A stretch of 64,000 nucleotides of DNA. Origin: Agrobacterium rubi TR3 = NBRC 13261 (lineage in GTDB: Bacteria > Pseudomonadota > Alphaproteobacteria > Rhizobiales > Rhizobiaceae). Of the stretch, positions 9,389 through 17,313 are shown piece after piece (within the stretch, counting starts at the first letter, position 1; each line of letters starts with the position of its first letter). The position numbers were made by a program, and so were the translations under genes. Below the pieces are notes generated by a model that worked only from the letters and a program-made list of their open reading frames with translations, did not search any database and had not been told where the DNA came from. Where the stretch lies: the NCBI RefSeq assembly GCF_000739935.1, contig NZ_BBJU01000007.1:434001-498000 (forward strand). The letters are read 5' to 3'.

Positions 9389-10264
9389 TCAAGGGTATAG
9401 GCTGATGATCACGGCATCTAGAATATGCATGTCCATTTCCGGTCCCCTGAACTCTTTTGCGACACCTGACGTCAGTCTTTTACGCAGGTCTTTGGGGATC
9501 GATTTGGCCGCGATGACCTCGACATCGACCCAGCCGTTTCGCTCGAATGCCCTGACGTAATCTATCGGTCGCTTCCTGTTCGGCTGGCCTGGAAAGGCAA
9601 AGTGGGAATAGAATCGGTCCGAAAAACGATAGATGTTGTTGGGGTCACGCTGTCGGATGGCATTCGTGTGGGTCTGAAGATCGACGATATGAAGGCTGAC
9701 ACAACCGCTCTGCGCAACGCGCGTCAGGCCGTCAATGGTTGTTTCTATAGCGTCAAAATGCTCGAAGGCGGCGCAACTGAGGATGAGATCGAACTTGTCG
9801 TCTTTGCAAAGGGCCGGAATATCGAAGCCAGGGTCCACACGGTACTGAAGAGCGGAGGCATTTTCCAGCGTCCGATGCGCGACCTCGACATCCTCCGTTT
9901 TCAACTGACCTGGGTAACGTGCGATGGCATCGCGACGGAAATCCTGCGTCTCATCGGCTGCCAGCCTGAAGGCATCGAGCGCAGTGTAGGATTTTGCTCC
10001 ATGTGCCAGAAGCAAGGCACCCGTTGCAAGCGATGAACCAGGCCCTAACTCCAGCACGGAGCGGCCCCTAACCGAAACATCCGATGGAAGAAACTTCAAC
10101 CATGACTGGATGACATCGTGGACATAGGCAATGCGCGCGGTTCTGTCGTCGGCGCTGACCGTGTTTGGTTTCCGGTAGCCCATCAGCCTGTGTTTTGCCC
10201 AGACGCCCATCAGAATGAAGGCGCCAACGAGCTTGAACATCATATTCCGTAAAACTAACGGCAT
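9389..10264 (-). CDS. SAM-dependent class I methyltransferase
   Basis: About 291 residues, with SAM motif I as VLELGPGSSLATG, motif II near YTALDAF and a post-I acidic region FDLILSCAAFEHFD. The ATG at 10264 is favoured because GGGGC lies six bases upstream; in-frame starts at 10282 and 10336 lack a visible ribosome-binding site but cannot be excluded. An N-terminal hydrophobic stretch (LVGAFILMGVW) may tether it to the membrane. Convergent with the preceding glycosyltransferase gene. It probably methylates a sugar of the polysaccharide; the target is inferred from location only. Confidence 0.7.
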   Translation of the reverse strand: MPLVLRNMMFKLVGAFILMGVWAKHRLMGYRKPNTVSADDRTARIAYVHDVIQSWLKFLPSDVSVRGRSVLELGPGSSLATGALLLAHGAKSYTALDAFRLAADETQDFRRDAIARYPGQLKTEDVEVAHRTLENASALQYRVDPGFDIPALCKDDKFDLILSCAAFEHFDAIETTIDGLTRVAQSGCVSLHIVDLQTHTNAIRQRDPNNIYRFSDRFYSHFAFPGQPNRKRPIDYVRAFERNGWVDVEVIAAKSIPKDLRKRLTSGVAKEFRGPEMDMHILDAVIISLYP

Positions 10265-10444
10265 TTTAGCCCCATCTAACATCTCGGGTTCCGATTCAGC
10301 GTTGGTGCATTCCCATGCAGGCCACGTCAAGAACATACAATCTTAGAGGGGAATTAGTTATTTTAGAATTTACTGCAATACGCTAATCTTCATATCGAGA
10401 TTGAGCTTCAGCTCTAAGCTGATCTGGCGGAAAGGCGTGGTTTG

Positions 10445-11599
10445 ATGCATTCACGAGAAAGTCTTGCAAGAGCCGGTGTTTTGCCGACCACTGTCGCTGC
10501 CAACCAGGCTGGACCTCAAAGAAGTATCAATCGCTACGAAAACATCGATGCTCTCAGGGCAATCGCGGCCCTTGCCGTTGTCGTCCAACACCTGTTCGGC
10601 GATATTCTTCGTGAAGCGACGAACCAGCAGGGCATAGCCTTTCGGGTTGCCGCAACGAGCATCGCCCACTTCGATGCCGGGCGGTTCGGCGTCGTCCTTT
10701 TCTTTCTCATCAGCGGCTTTGTCGTCCCCTTCAGCATCAAGGGTCGCTATCCGCTGCATCGCTTCGCGATTTCGCGTTTCTTTCGCCTCTTTCCTGCGAT
10801 GTGGCTGGCGCTGCTTTGCTTGGGCATCGCCTCGACGATGCATGGGCAAATGCCGTCGCTTCCCACCGTTCTCGCAAACATGACCATGGTGCCATCGCTA
10901 TTCCACCAGCCATGGATGTCTGGTGCCTACTGGACCCTGACAAGCGAGATCGTCTTTTACGTGTTGTCGGCAGGCCTGTTCACGCTTCGCGTCCTATACC
11001 GTCCCGCCGTCATCGCCTCCTTCGCTACTCTGCTTGTCCTCGCCACCGCAGGTCCCATTGTCCTCCGGTCAGCCGGGCTGGCATTGCCCGTGCAATATAT
11101 CAGCCTGCATGTCTCGTTTGTCTACCTTGGCCTGTTGTTGCGCATGGCGCTGGTGGACAGGCTTGCCGGTGCTTGGGTGGGGGCCATCTTCGTCTTGCTC
11201 GTGCAGACAGGCGTGCTTCTCACCATCGGTGAGTTTTCGCTCTCGCGGCAGGACGGGTTTTTTCTTGTCGGAGAGTTTCCAATCCTCGCGAGTTATCTCG
11301 CTGCGCTCTTCGTCTTTGTGTTTTCGGTCAAAACCGGACGTCCCAATCACCCGTTTCTCTCATGGTTGGGTGCTCTGAGTTATTCGATCTATCTCTTCCA
11401 CGGCATCGCTGCACTCATGGTGTTTTCACTGATCCCACTCACGGGAACGTCGATCGATCTTCCGATTGCGCTTGTCATCCTGGCCTTGACCCTCGCCATG
11501 TCAGTGTTCGTCTACGAGTATTTGGAGAAGCCAATGATCAACCTCGGGTATAGGTTTATCAGGCGAGAGGACAATGCCGAATCGAAGATTGCGGTCTAG
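10445..11599 (+). CDS. acyltransferase family 3 membrane protein (OafA/ExoZ-like)
   Basis: A 384-residue integral membrane acyltransferase with the hallmark N-terminal motif NIDALRAIAALAVVVQHLFG and the FGVVLFFLISGFVVPFSI helix, followed by about eight more hydrophobic segments. This family O-acetylates or O-succinylates exopolysaccharides and O-antigens in the inner membrane. The ATG at 10445 is preferred to the adjacent TTG at 10442. It sits as a single gene between a divergent methyltransferase and a glycosyltransferase 131 bp downstream. Confidence 0.85.
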   Translation: MHSRESLARAGVLPTTVAANQAGPQRSINRYENIDALRAIAALAVVVQHLFGDILREATNQQGIAFRVAATSIAHFDAGRFGVVLFFLISGFVVPFSIKGRYPLHRFAISRFFRLFPAMWLALLCLGIASTMHGQMPSLPTVLANMTMVPSLFHQPWMSGAYWTLTSEIVFYVLSAGLFTLRVLYRPAVIASFATLLVLATAGPIVLRSAGLALPVQYISLHVSFVYLGLLLRMALVDRLAGAWVGAIFVLLVQTGVLLTIGEFSLSRQDGFFLVGEFPILASYLAALFVFVFSVKTGRPNHPFLSWLGALSYSIYLFHGIAALMVFSLIPLTGTSIDLPIALVILALTLAMSVFVYEYLEKPMINLGYRFIRREDNAESKIAV

Positions 11600-11697
11600 C
11601 GTTCGGATTTATGCAGCCGCGCCGTTTACTATACGCGCGGGATCAATCGCATGTTTCCCCGAATCCGCTAGCCTAATCGAGATTTTAAGTTATTATA

Positions 11698-11723
11698 TCC
11701 TAATGTTCTAATATGAATTAGGA
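11698..11723 (+). promoter_or_regulatory. small hairpin overlapping the ribosome-binding site of the GT4 gene
   Basis: TCCTAAT (11698-11704) and ATTAGGA (11717-11723) form a perfect 7-bp inverted repeat with a 12-base loop. The right arm contains most of the AGGAG ribosome-binding site (11720-11724) of the gene starting at 11731. Folding would hide it. CCTAAT also occurs upstream at 11672-11677. A role in translational control or as a protein-binding site is inference. Confidence 0.35.
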
Positions 11724-11730
11724 GCGGGCT

Positions 11731-12981
11731 ATGGATCATGTTGAGACACGGGAGTTGCGGCCTGCACCTGAGGCGATGAGCACGGTGTGTTTGGAAGACA
11801 ATACCAATTTCCTCGATTCCATGCGCATCTGCATGATTGGCTTGCGGGGCATTCCCAATGTCCAGGGTGGCGTCGAAACCCATGTCGAGCAGCTCGTATC
11901 CAATCTCGTTGATTTGGGCGCAGATGTTCATGTCTTTGCCCGCAAGAATTACGTTGCCGATACCGCTCCCTACGTGTGGCGTGGCATCACCGTGCATCCA
12001 CTCTGGGCGCCGCGCAATGCGCGGTTGGAAGCGATTTTCCACACCGTACTGGCTCTTTTCAAAGCGCGCCTTCTCAATCCGGATATCGTCCATATTCACG
12101 CCGTCGGTCCATCGCTCGTTGCCCCGCTTGCCAGGCTTTTAGGGTTGCGGGTGGTCTTCACGCACCATGGCTATGATTACGACCGGGAGAAATGGAATTC
12201 CGTGGAAAAGCGGGTTCTACAGCTCGGTGAATGGGCAGGAATGCGGTTTTCCCACGCCCGTATCGCGATTGCAAAGCATATCGCCGACCGCATGCAGAAG
12301 GACTTCCAATCCCCTGTCCATTTTATTCCCAATGGCGTCAAGGTTGATACGAAGAACCTCGAAAACAGTGTGCTTGATGAGTTCGGCTTGAAAAAGGGCC
12401 AATATGTTTTGCTCGTGGCGCGACTGGTTGCCGAAAAGCGCCAGTTCGACCTCATCGATGCCTTCGCTCGGACAAAGCTGAAGGGCACCAAGCTGGTCTT
12501 GGTTGGCGGTGGCGATCTGGACAGTGATTACGTCACCGAACTTCACGCCCGTGCACAAGGCAACCCGGACGTGGTTTTGACAGGTGTGCAGTCGGGCAAG
12601 AAACTCGCCAGCCTTTTTGCCAATGCCGGTCTTTTCGTGCTTCCGTCAAGCCATGAGGGGATGCCGATTGCGCTTCTTGAGGCCATGGCGCACGGCCTTC
12701 CGGTTTTGGCCAGCGACATCGAGGCAAATCTCGCTTTGGCGCTGGAAGACAGTTCCTATTTCCCTCTCGGCAATATCCCCGCCTTGTCCGCAGCGCTTCA
12801 GAGCAAAATGGCCAACACATCGACTGCCCGCGTCCGGCAGAACGGTTCAAAGGTCATGGCAAAGTACGATTGGCGTGCCATCGGCATGAGAACTGCCGAA
12901 ATCTACCGGTCGATTTCCAAGACCGCTCCTTCGAGATCGTATCGCCAACCCAAGCGCGACGCCACGCCGGTGGCGCGTTAG
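11731..12981 (+). CDS. glycosyltransferase family 4
   Basis: A 416-residue GT-B glycosyltransferase. The segment IGLRGIPNVQGGVETHVEQL near residues 36-55 is the N-terminal donor/acceptor loop of rhamnosyl- and mannosyltransferase-like GT4 enzymes. VLLVARLVAEKRQFDLI and the EX7E stretch HEGMPIALLEAMAHGLPV lie in the C-terminal half. The start at 11731 has an AGGAG site; an alternative start at 11821, right before the conserved domain, lacks one. Its stop is only four bases from the convergent anti-sigma gene end, with no terminator between them. Confidence 0.85.
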   Translation: MDHVETRELRPAPEAMSTVCLEDNTNFLDSMRICMIGLRGIPNVQGGVETHVEQLVSNLVDLGADVHVFARKNYVADTAPYVWRGITVHPLWAPRNARLEAIFHTVLALFKARLLNPDIVHIHAVGPSLVAPLARLLGLRVVFTHHGYDYDREKWNSVEKRVLQLGEWAGMRFSHARIAIAKHIADRMQKDFQSPVHFIPNGVKVDTKNLENSVLDEFGLKKGQYVLLVARLVAEKRQFDLIDAFARTKLKGTKLVLVGGGDLDSDYVTELHARAQGNPDVVLTGVQSGKKLASLFANAGLFVLPSSHEGMPIALLEAMAHGLPVLASDIEANLALALEDSSYFPLGNIPALSAALQSKMANTSTARVRQNGSKVMAKYDWRAIGMRTAEIYRSISKTAPSRSYRQPKRDATPVAR

Positions 12982-12985
12982 ACCA

Positions 12986-13705
12986 TCACCGTGGAAAGCG
13001 CGCAAATCCTTTTGCCAGTATCGCACCTGTCGGGCGACCGGTGGGCGATCCGCCCGCCTGTTCGAGCGTAATTTCGTAAAGCTGATTTCCGCGCGGCGTT
13101 GGTAAAGCGGGTCCTGCGAGCTTGGCGGAGCGGACACCTTCAAGCAGACCGAGCGAAATCGGTCCCATTTCTTGGGATGGTAAGGTCCAGACCTGGATCG
13201 TCTTGTCCTTCGGCACATCGAAGTCTGCCAACAACCGGACAGTCGCATTCTCGTTTCCAAAATCCTCGACCACGGCCTGTACGTCGCCCGTGTCATTGAC
13301 GAGGACAGCGACGACCAAGGGGTCCACTGTTCGCAAGAGACTGAAAGTCAATCCGATCGCCAGCAGCAAACTTGCCGCAATCGCCGAGATGGCGGTCAAG
13401 CGCCATGGACCCGCGCGGTTATCGTTGGCTATCGGGTTCCGGGCACTCAGTCTGGACGGTGGCGTCCTAGACTGCTTTTGAGGTGGAAGCTCCGCCTCGA
13501 TGCGTTGCCACAGACTGTCATCAACAGTAGATGGTTCTATGCTGGTGTCTAAGGGGAGGAATCGCTCACGGCTGGCTGCGATCGCGTCCCGCAACGCTGC
13601 GTCATCTTCCATCGCGGCTTCCACTTTCGCCGCGTCTGCATCATCCATCAGGCCCAACACGTATTCGTCGGCAGTGTTGGCAACGTCCTCTTGCTCTCTC
13701 GTCAT
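12986..13705 (-). CDS. RskA-like anti-sigma factor
   Basis: A 239-residue membrane protein. The cytoplasmic N-terminus (residues ~1-75, ADEYVLGLMDD...) matches the anti-sigma domain that clamps ECF sigma factors. One membrane helix lies near residues 95-120 (LTAISAIAASLLLAIGLTF). A periplasmic RskA domain follows (VLVNDTGDVQAVVEDF ... IQVWTLPSQEMGPISLG). The ATG at 13705 overlaps the sigma-factor stop (ATGA at 13702-13705), so the pair is translationally coupled. It should hold the sigma factor inactive until an envelope signal triggers its degradation. Confidence 0.85.
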   Translation of the reverse strand: MTREQEDVANTADEYVLGLMDDADAAKVEAAMEDDAALRDAIAASRERFLPLDTSIEPSTVDDSLWQRIEAELPPQKQSRTPPSRLSARNPIANDNRAGPWRLTAISAIAASLLLAIGLTFSLLRTVDPLVVAVLVNDTGDVQAVVEDFGNENATVRLLADFDVPKDKTIQVWTLPSQEMGPISLGLLEGVRSAKLAGPALPTPRGNQLYEITLEQAGGSPTGRPTGAILAKGFARFPR

Positions 13706-14253
13706 GCCATGCACTCCCTTAATGTCGAAAGTCCGCGACGGATCCAGGATTTCACGGTCCCAAGCGGCATCTGCAATCGGCCAGCGATTTCGCCATGGGT
13801 GTAGCCGTTGATATAGGCCATCAAAATACCGCGCCGTTTCGTCTCATCGAGATTGGCAAGGCAATCATAAAGCCGCGAATTGCGATCCAGCTTCTGCCAC
13901 GTCGCCAGGATTTCGTCCGCTTGGTCACTCTCTTTCAGCGTTTCGATCTCTGCCACCGTGTGTTCACGCCTGCCATCGCGAAGCAGGTTGAGCGCGCGGT
14001 TGCGAACGATCGCGTAAATCCAGCCGCGTGCCGATCCACGATAGACACTGTACTGATGCGCATGGGTCCAGATGCGGATGAACGCTTCCTGCACCACGTC
14101 CTCCGCCAGATCGCGTCGCCGCACGATCCGCTGCGCAACCGCGACCAACTGGCCCGCTTCACGATCGAATATGCGCCGCAATGCGCCCTTGTCGCCTTTT
14201 GCACATGCAACAAGGGCTGTGTTCAAATCATCAGGCACAACGCCCATCAGCAT
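13702..14253 (-). CDS. ECF-type RNA polymerase sigma factor (SigK-like)
   Basis: A 183-residue two-domain sigma factor. Region 2 includes RRDLAEDVVQEAFIRIWTHA (about 46-65), and the segment ARGWIYAIVRNRALNLLRD follows. Region 4 helix-turn-helix is YTHGEIAGRLQMPLGTVKSW (about 151-170). The next gene encodes its RskA-like anti-sigma, overlapping by 4 bp. The divergent DUF4394 gene is the likely target. The start at 14253 is taken; an in-frame ATG at 14247 is equally possible. The inverted repeat upstream suggests autoregulation. Confidence 0.88.
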   Translation of the reverse strand: MLMGVVPDDLNTALVACAKGDKGALRRIFDREAGQLVAVAQRIVRRRDLAEDVVQEAFIRIWTHAHQYSVYRGSARGWIYAIVRNRALNLLRDGRREHTVAEIETLKESDQADEILATWQKLDRNSRLYDCLANLDETKRRGILMAYINGYTHGEIAGRLQMPLGTVKSWIRRGLSTLRECMA

Positions 14254-14321
14254 CCTGTCCTTTTCAACGTCTCATCCTGTCACCAGCATGGCATATGATT
14301 TCAATACCCACAGAGGGAATA

Positions 14322-14362
14322 TTTGGATGCACGAAAAAATAATTTTAACGGCTGCATCCAAA
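14322..14362. promoter_or_regulatory. inverted repeat: probable face-to-face ECF promoter elements
   Basis: TTTGGATGCA (14322-14331) and TGCATCCAAA (14353-14362) are exact reverse complements with a 21-base spacer. Each strand therefore carries TGCATCCAAA pointing toward its gene: the sigma operon on minus and the DUF4394 gene on plus. About 17-18 bases past GCATCC each strand has G-T-A/C-T (GTAT on minus, GTCT on plus), where a -10 element would lie. The layout fits one sigma factor driving both itself and its target. A regulator operator is the alternative. Confidence 0.55.
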
Positions 14363-14449
14363 CCCATCGACTGATGTGTCTATCCAATGGAAGCATTCAG
14401 AGCCGAGGGCCGGATGACTTCCAAACGGATAAACGCACGGGAGAAAGAT

Positions 14450-15238
14450 ATGAACACCATTCGCCTCGCTTTGATCGCGTCCACTGTTGTTGCTGCAACC
14501 GCCGGAACAAGCATCGCCGCTCCAGTTCTGGGGTTGAGCGGTGACAAGACGCTGGTCATGTTCGATACGCAAAAGCCAGCTGTCACCCAGACGATGGATG
14601 TCACCGGCGTTGAAAAACTGGTTGGTATTGATTTCCGACCCTCAAACAAGACCGTCATCGGCGTGACCCCGGATTACCGGATCGTGTCCATCAATCTGGA
14701 GACCGGTGCTGCAACCGATGTTGCCAAGATGGACAAGACGCTGACAGTCACCCAAGCCCCGGTTGTCGTCGATTTCAACCCCATGGCAGACCGCCTCCGC
14801 TTCATGAGCGGTACCACGAACCACCGCGTTCATCCCGATACGGGCGCAGTAACGGTCGATGGTACGCTCGCTTTCGAAGAGGGCGATATGCACAAGGGCG
14901 AAACGCCAGACATCGTTGCGGCAGCCTACACGAACTCCATCGGCAAGCCTGAGAAAACCGCAATGTACAACATCGACGCCACCATCGGCGCGCTGATCCA
15001 GCAGACCAAGCCAAACGACGGCACATTGAAGGCAATCGGAAAGCTTGGCCTGAAAGAAAAGCCCGCAACCTATGCCTTCGACATCCAGGGCATGGATGGC
15101 GGCAAGAACACCGCCTATCTAGCTGCCAACAAGACGCTCTATACTGTAAACCTCGAAACCGGAGCAGCCACGGAAGTCGGAGCAATCACCGGCACCACCG
15201 CCGAAATCCGCGACATCGCTGTATTGCCCGCAATGTAA
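14450..15238 (+). CDS. secreted DUF4394 protein
   Basis: A 262-residue protein with a Sec-type signal peptide (MNTIRLALIASTVVAATAGTS, cleavage probably near SIAA/AP). The mature part has repeats typical of DUF4394 beta-propeller-like proteins: LVGIDFRPSNKTVIGV, VVVDFNPMADRLRFMSG, TTNHRVHPDTGAVTVDG and a second copy YTVNLETGAATEVG echoing SINLETGAATDVA. The start follows GGGAGAAAG; a longer frame upstream would bury the signal peptide. Its position opposite the sigma operon suggests it is a member of that regulon. Biochemical function is not known to me. Confidence 0.8.
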   Translation: MNTIRLALIASTVVAATAGTSIAAPVLGLSGDKTLVMFDTQKPAVTQTMDVTGVEKLVGIDFRPSNKTVIGVTPDYRIVSINLETGAATDVAKMDKTLTVTQAPVVVDFNPMADRLRFMSGTTNHRVHPDTGAVTVDGTLAFEEGDMHKGETPDIVAAAYTNSIGKPEKTAMYNIDATIGALIQQTKPNDGTLKAIGKLGLKEKPATYAFDIQGMDGGKNTAYLAANKTLYTVNLETGAATEVGAITGTTAEIRDIAVLPAM

Positions 15239-15266
15239 ACTGCGTGCGAAGCTCATAAGATACGAC

Positions 15267-15295
15267 AATGGCCCTGTGGCATGCAGGGCCATTTC
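15267..15295 (+). terminator. intrinsic terminator after DUF4394 gene
   Basis: A perfect 10-bp stem, AATGGCCCTG (15267-15276) with CAGGGCCATT (15284-15293), 7-base loop, followed by a short T stretch. It lies 28 bp after the DUF4394 stop codon. The remaining ~215 bp to the next gene show no convincing feature. Confidence 0.7.
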
Positions 15296-15508
15296 CATAT
15301 TGAACGTGGCATTTGCGGATCGGACGTGTGCGGATCGATTTGTGCGCCAGGCATTTTGCTGACGTTGCTGAGGGGCATCGGAAATCACTGGCATGGCGTC
15401 AATGTGGCCCAACTTCTGTAGCGGCAACTGAGCCCAAACTACCTCAGCGTTTGTCGAGTGGAGGTTCATAATCAGCAAACTGGCAGAACTCAATGATACG
15501 TGTCCCGG

Positions 15509-16033
15509 TCACATGGTTTCACTCGGCCAAGGTGCCGCCAATGTGGATGTACGTGGTGAAGTCATATCGCTTGACGCCAACCGAAGGTAAGTTTGGGTGA
15601 ATGTCTCTCTGAAAATAGCAATATTCACGTCATTTCGGATCCGTACGTAAACCGTCAACCCATCAACAAAATCACCTTTCGCCCAGCCATAATTCCAACC
15701 CATCAACTCGGCATCAAATGCCCCGGCACACCATTGGAGTTCCTCATCAATCTGGCTCCGATGTTGTGAGAGCAAGCATGCTTGATGTTGATAAAAGATC
15801 GAGAATGTGTCGATCGTGGTGCCTGTAATATCCTGAAAATAGCTGGTAAGGTTCCAGTCTAAGGCGATGCGAGCGCATGATGCACAGATCGCCACTCTTG
15901 GTCCCGCAACGATATTACCAACGCCGTCCTGTCGGGATTTTCCGCAGAAACTGCATATTACGGCGTTGTCAGATCGGCCGAAGAGCACGCGCCTCGCTGC
16001 ATGCAAGCGATCTTTAATGGAAAGTTGGTTCAT
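15509..16033 (-). CDS. ClpX-type C4 zinc-finger protein
   Basis: A 174-residue protein whose N-terminal third contains a ClpX zinc-binding domain: CSFCGKSRQDGVGNIVAGP followed by CASC (Cys27, Cys30, Cys50, Cys53), the same spacing as in ClpX. There is no AAA+ ATPase domain. The C-terminal ~110 residues are not recognised; they contain several aromatic residues (WCAGAF, GWNYGWAKGDF) and look like a small globular domain. ClpX zinc fingers dimerise and bind adaptors or substrates, so a regulatory or adaptor role is conceivable, but this is inference. Single gene with no operon partners. Confidence 0.65.
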   Translation of the reverse strand: MNQLSIKDRLHAARRVLFGRSDNAVICSFCGKSRQDGVGNIVAGPRVAICASCARIALDWNLTSYFQDITGTTIDTFSIFYQHQACLLSQHRSQIDEELQWCAGAFDAELMGWNYGWAKGDFVDGLTVYVRIRNDVNIAIFRETFTQTYLRLASSDMTSPRTSTLAAPWPSETM

Positions 16034-16180
16034 ACGGTTTGGTCCTCCTCAAGCGGCGGAACAATTCTGTGTTGATGAGCACGCGATTGTGCCTCACGTA
16101 TTGCGTCAAGCTGTTACCTCACCCTCAACGGATCAAAAGTTAGGAGCTAGCTGAAAAGCCTAATATCCGAAGGATCATGA

Positions 16181-16270
16181 TGGCGGAGAGGGTGGGATTC
16201 GAACCCACGATACCCTTGCAGGTATGCCGCATTTCGAGTGCGGTGCATTCGACCACTCTGCCACCTCTCC
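16181..16270 (-). tRNA. tRNA-Ser (anticodon CGA)
   Basis: The reverse complement folds as a class II tRNA. The acceptor stem GGAGAGG pairs with CCTCTCC, with discriminator G and an encoded CCA end. The anticodon arm has a CCGCA/TGCGG stem and loop CTCGAAA (anticodon CGA, complement of 16234-16236). There is a long variable arm, and a T-arm with GGTTCGAATCC. The 90-nt length and variable arm fit serine. No integrase or direct repeat of its 3' end was noticed nearby. Confidence 0.95.
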
Positions 16271-16494
16271 GCGGGCACGACGTTTGAGGTCGTGCGGGCG
16301 TTCTCATAACCAGCAAAGCGGTTGCGTGCAAGGGCTAAATCTCTGTTCTGGCGGTGGTGTTGCAAGTTTTTGATGGTTTTGTGACCCAACGCTGTGTCAG
16401 CTCTTAAAATGGATGAACATAAGCGGCTCCTCAATAAGAATACGGAACAAGTTGCACGTTTTGGTGTTTGCAAATCAACCTATGAGAGGGAATG

Positions 16495-17313
16495 ATGAGC
16501 ACTTTGGCAGCAGAAACGACCATTGGAGAGCGGCGCTTCTGGTCGGTTGAAAATGGTGATTCTCCGGTTATCGGCACGGCCATACATGACGGACATGGCA
16601 CACGACGGGATATTGGTCAGTTGATGGCGCTTTCCGACGAGGAGCGGCTTCGTGAGGAGGACCCTTTTACTGCAGACATGATTTCCGGGTTGGTGAACCG
16701 GATCGTCGTTCATCATTCCCGCTTTGAAGTCGATCTCAACCGCGCAAGAGACGAGGCAATTTATCTTGAGCCTGAGCAGGCCTGGGGGCTGAAGGTTTGG
16801 GCGAACCGGCCATCTGAACAGACAATTTCGCAATCGCTCGGCTTTCATTATGAGTATTACGCAATGCTCGAGCAGTCGCTGAAACGGCTCGAAAACCGCC
16901 ATGGAGCGTTCGTGCTTCTGGATGTCCACAGCTACAACCACCGGCGCTCTGGCCCCGAAGCGCAGCCCACATCGCAGGACAAGGCGCCTGATATCAATAT
17001 TGGCACCATTTCAATGGATAGGGACCGCTGGGCAGATGTCATCGATGCTACGATCCGGCATTTCAGGGCAGCCACGATCGGGGGTCGGCAGCTCGATGTT
17101 CGGGAAAATATTGCGTTTCAGGGCAAGGGCGAGCAGACGCGCTTTGTACATGAACGATTTCCTGAGCATGGCTGTGCGATTGCAATCGAGTTCAAGAAAA
17201 TCTTCATGGATGAATGGACCGGGCAGCCAGACAGCCAAATGATTCAGGATATTCGAGATGCGATAACCTCGCTCGAGCCGGTCCTGGAAGAATTGCTGGA
17301 TGCGCGCAGATGA
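16495..17313 (+). CDS. N-formylglutamate amidohydrolase-like protein
   Basis: About 272 residues of the FGase (HutG-like) family, which is structurally related to zinc carboxypeptidases. Visible metal/catalytic-type motifs include IHDGHGTRRD, VVHHSRFEVDLNR and FVLLDVHSYNHRR, then AIAIEFKKIFMDEWTG. The classical role is release of formate or an acyl group from N-acyl-glutamate, but no histidine-degradation genes are nearby. Of the tandem ATGs at 16492 and 16495, the second is better spaced from GAGAGGG. Its stop overlaps the start of the next gene (ATGA at 17310-17313), and the third gene follows 10 bp later. A specialised amidase role in this trio is likely; its substrate is unknown. Confidence 0.8.
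   Translation: MSTLAAETTIGERRFWSVENGDSPVIGTAIHDGHGTRRDIGQLMALSDEERLREEDPFTADMISGLVNRIVVHHSRFEVDLNRARDEAIYLEPEQAWGLKVWANRPSEQTISQSLGFHYEYYAMLEQSLKRLENRHGAFVLLDVHSYNHRRSGPEAQPTSQDKAPDINIGTISMDRDRWADVIDATIRHFRAATIGGRQLDVRENIAFQGKGEQTRFVHERFPEHGCAIAIEFKKIFMDEWTGQPDSQMIQDIRDAITSLEPVLEELLDARR

Noticed and set aside
16181..16270. tRNA-Ser as an integration site for a genomic island
   Set aside because: No integrase, no direct repeat of the tRNA 3' end and no clear change of base composition was found on either side.
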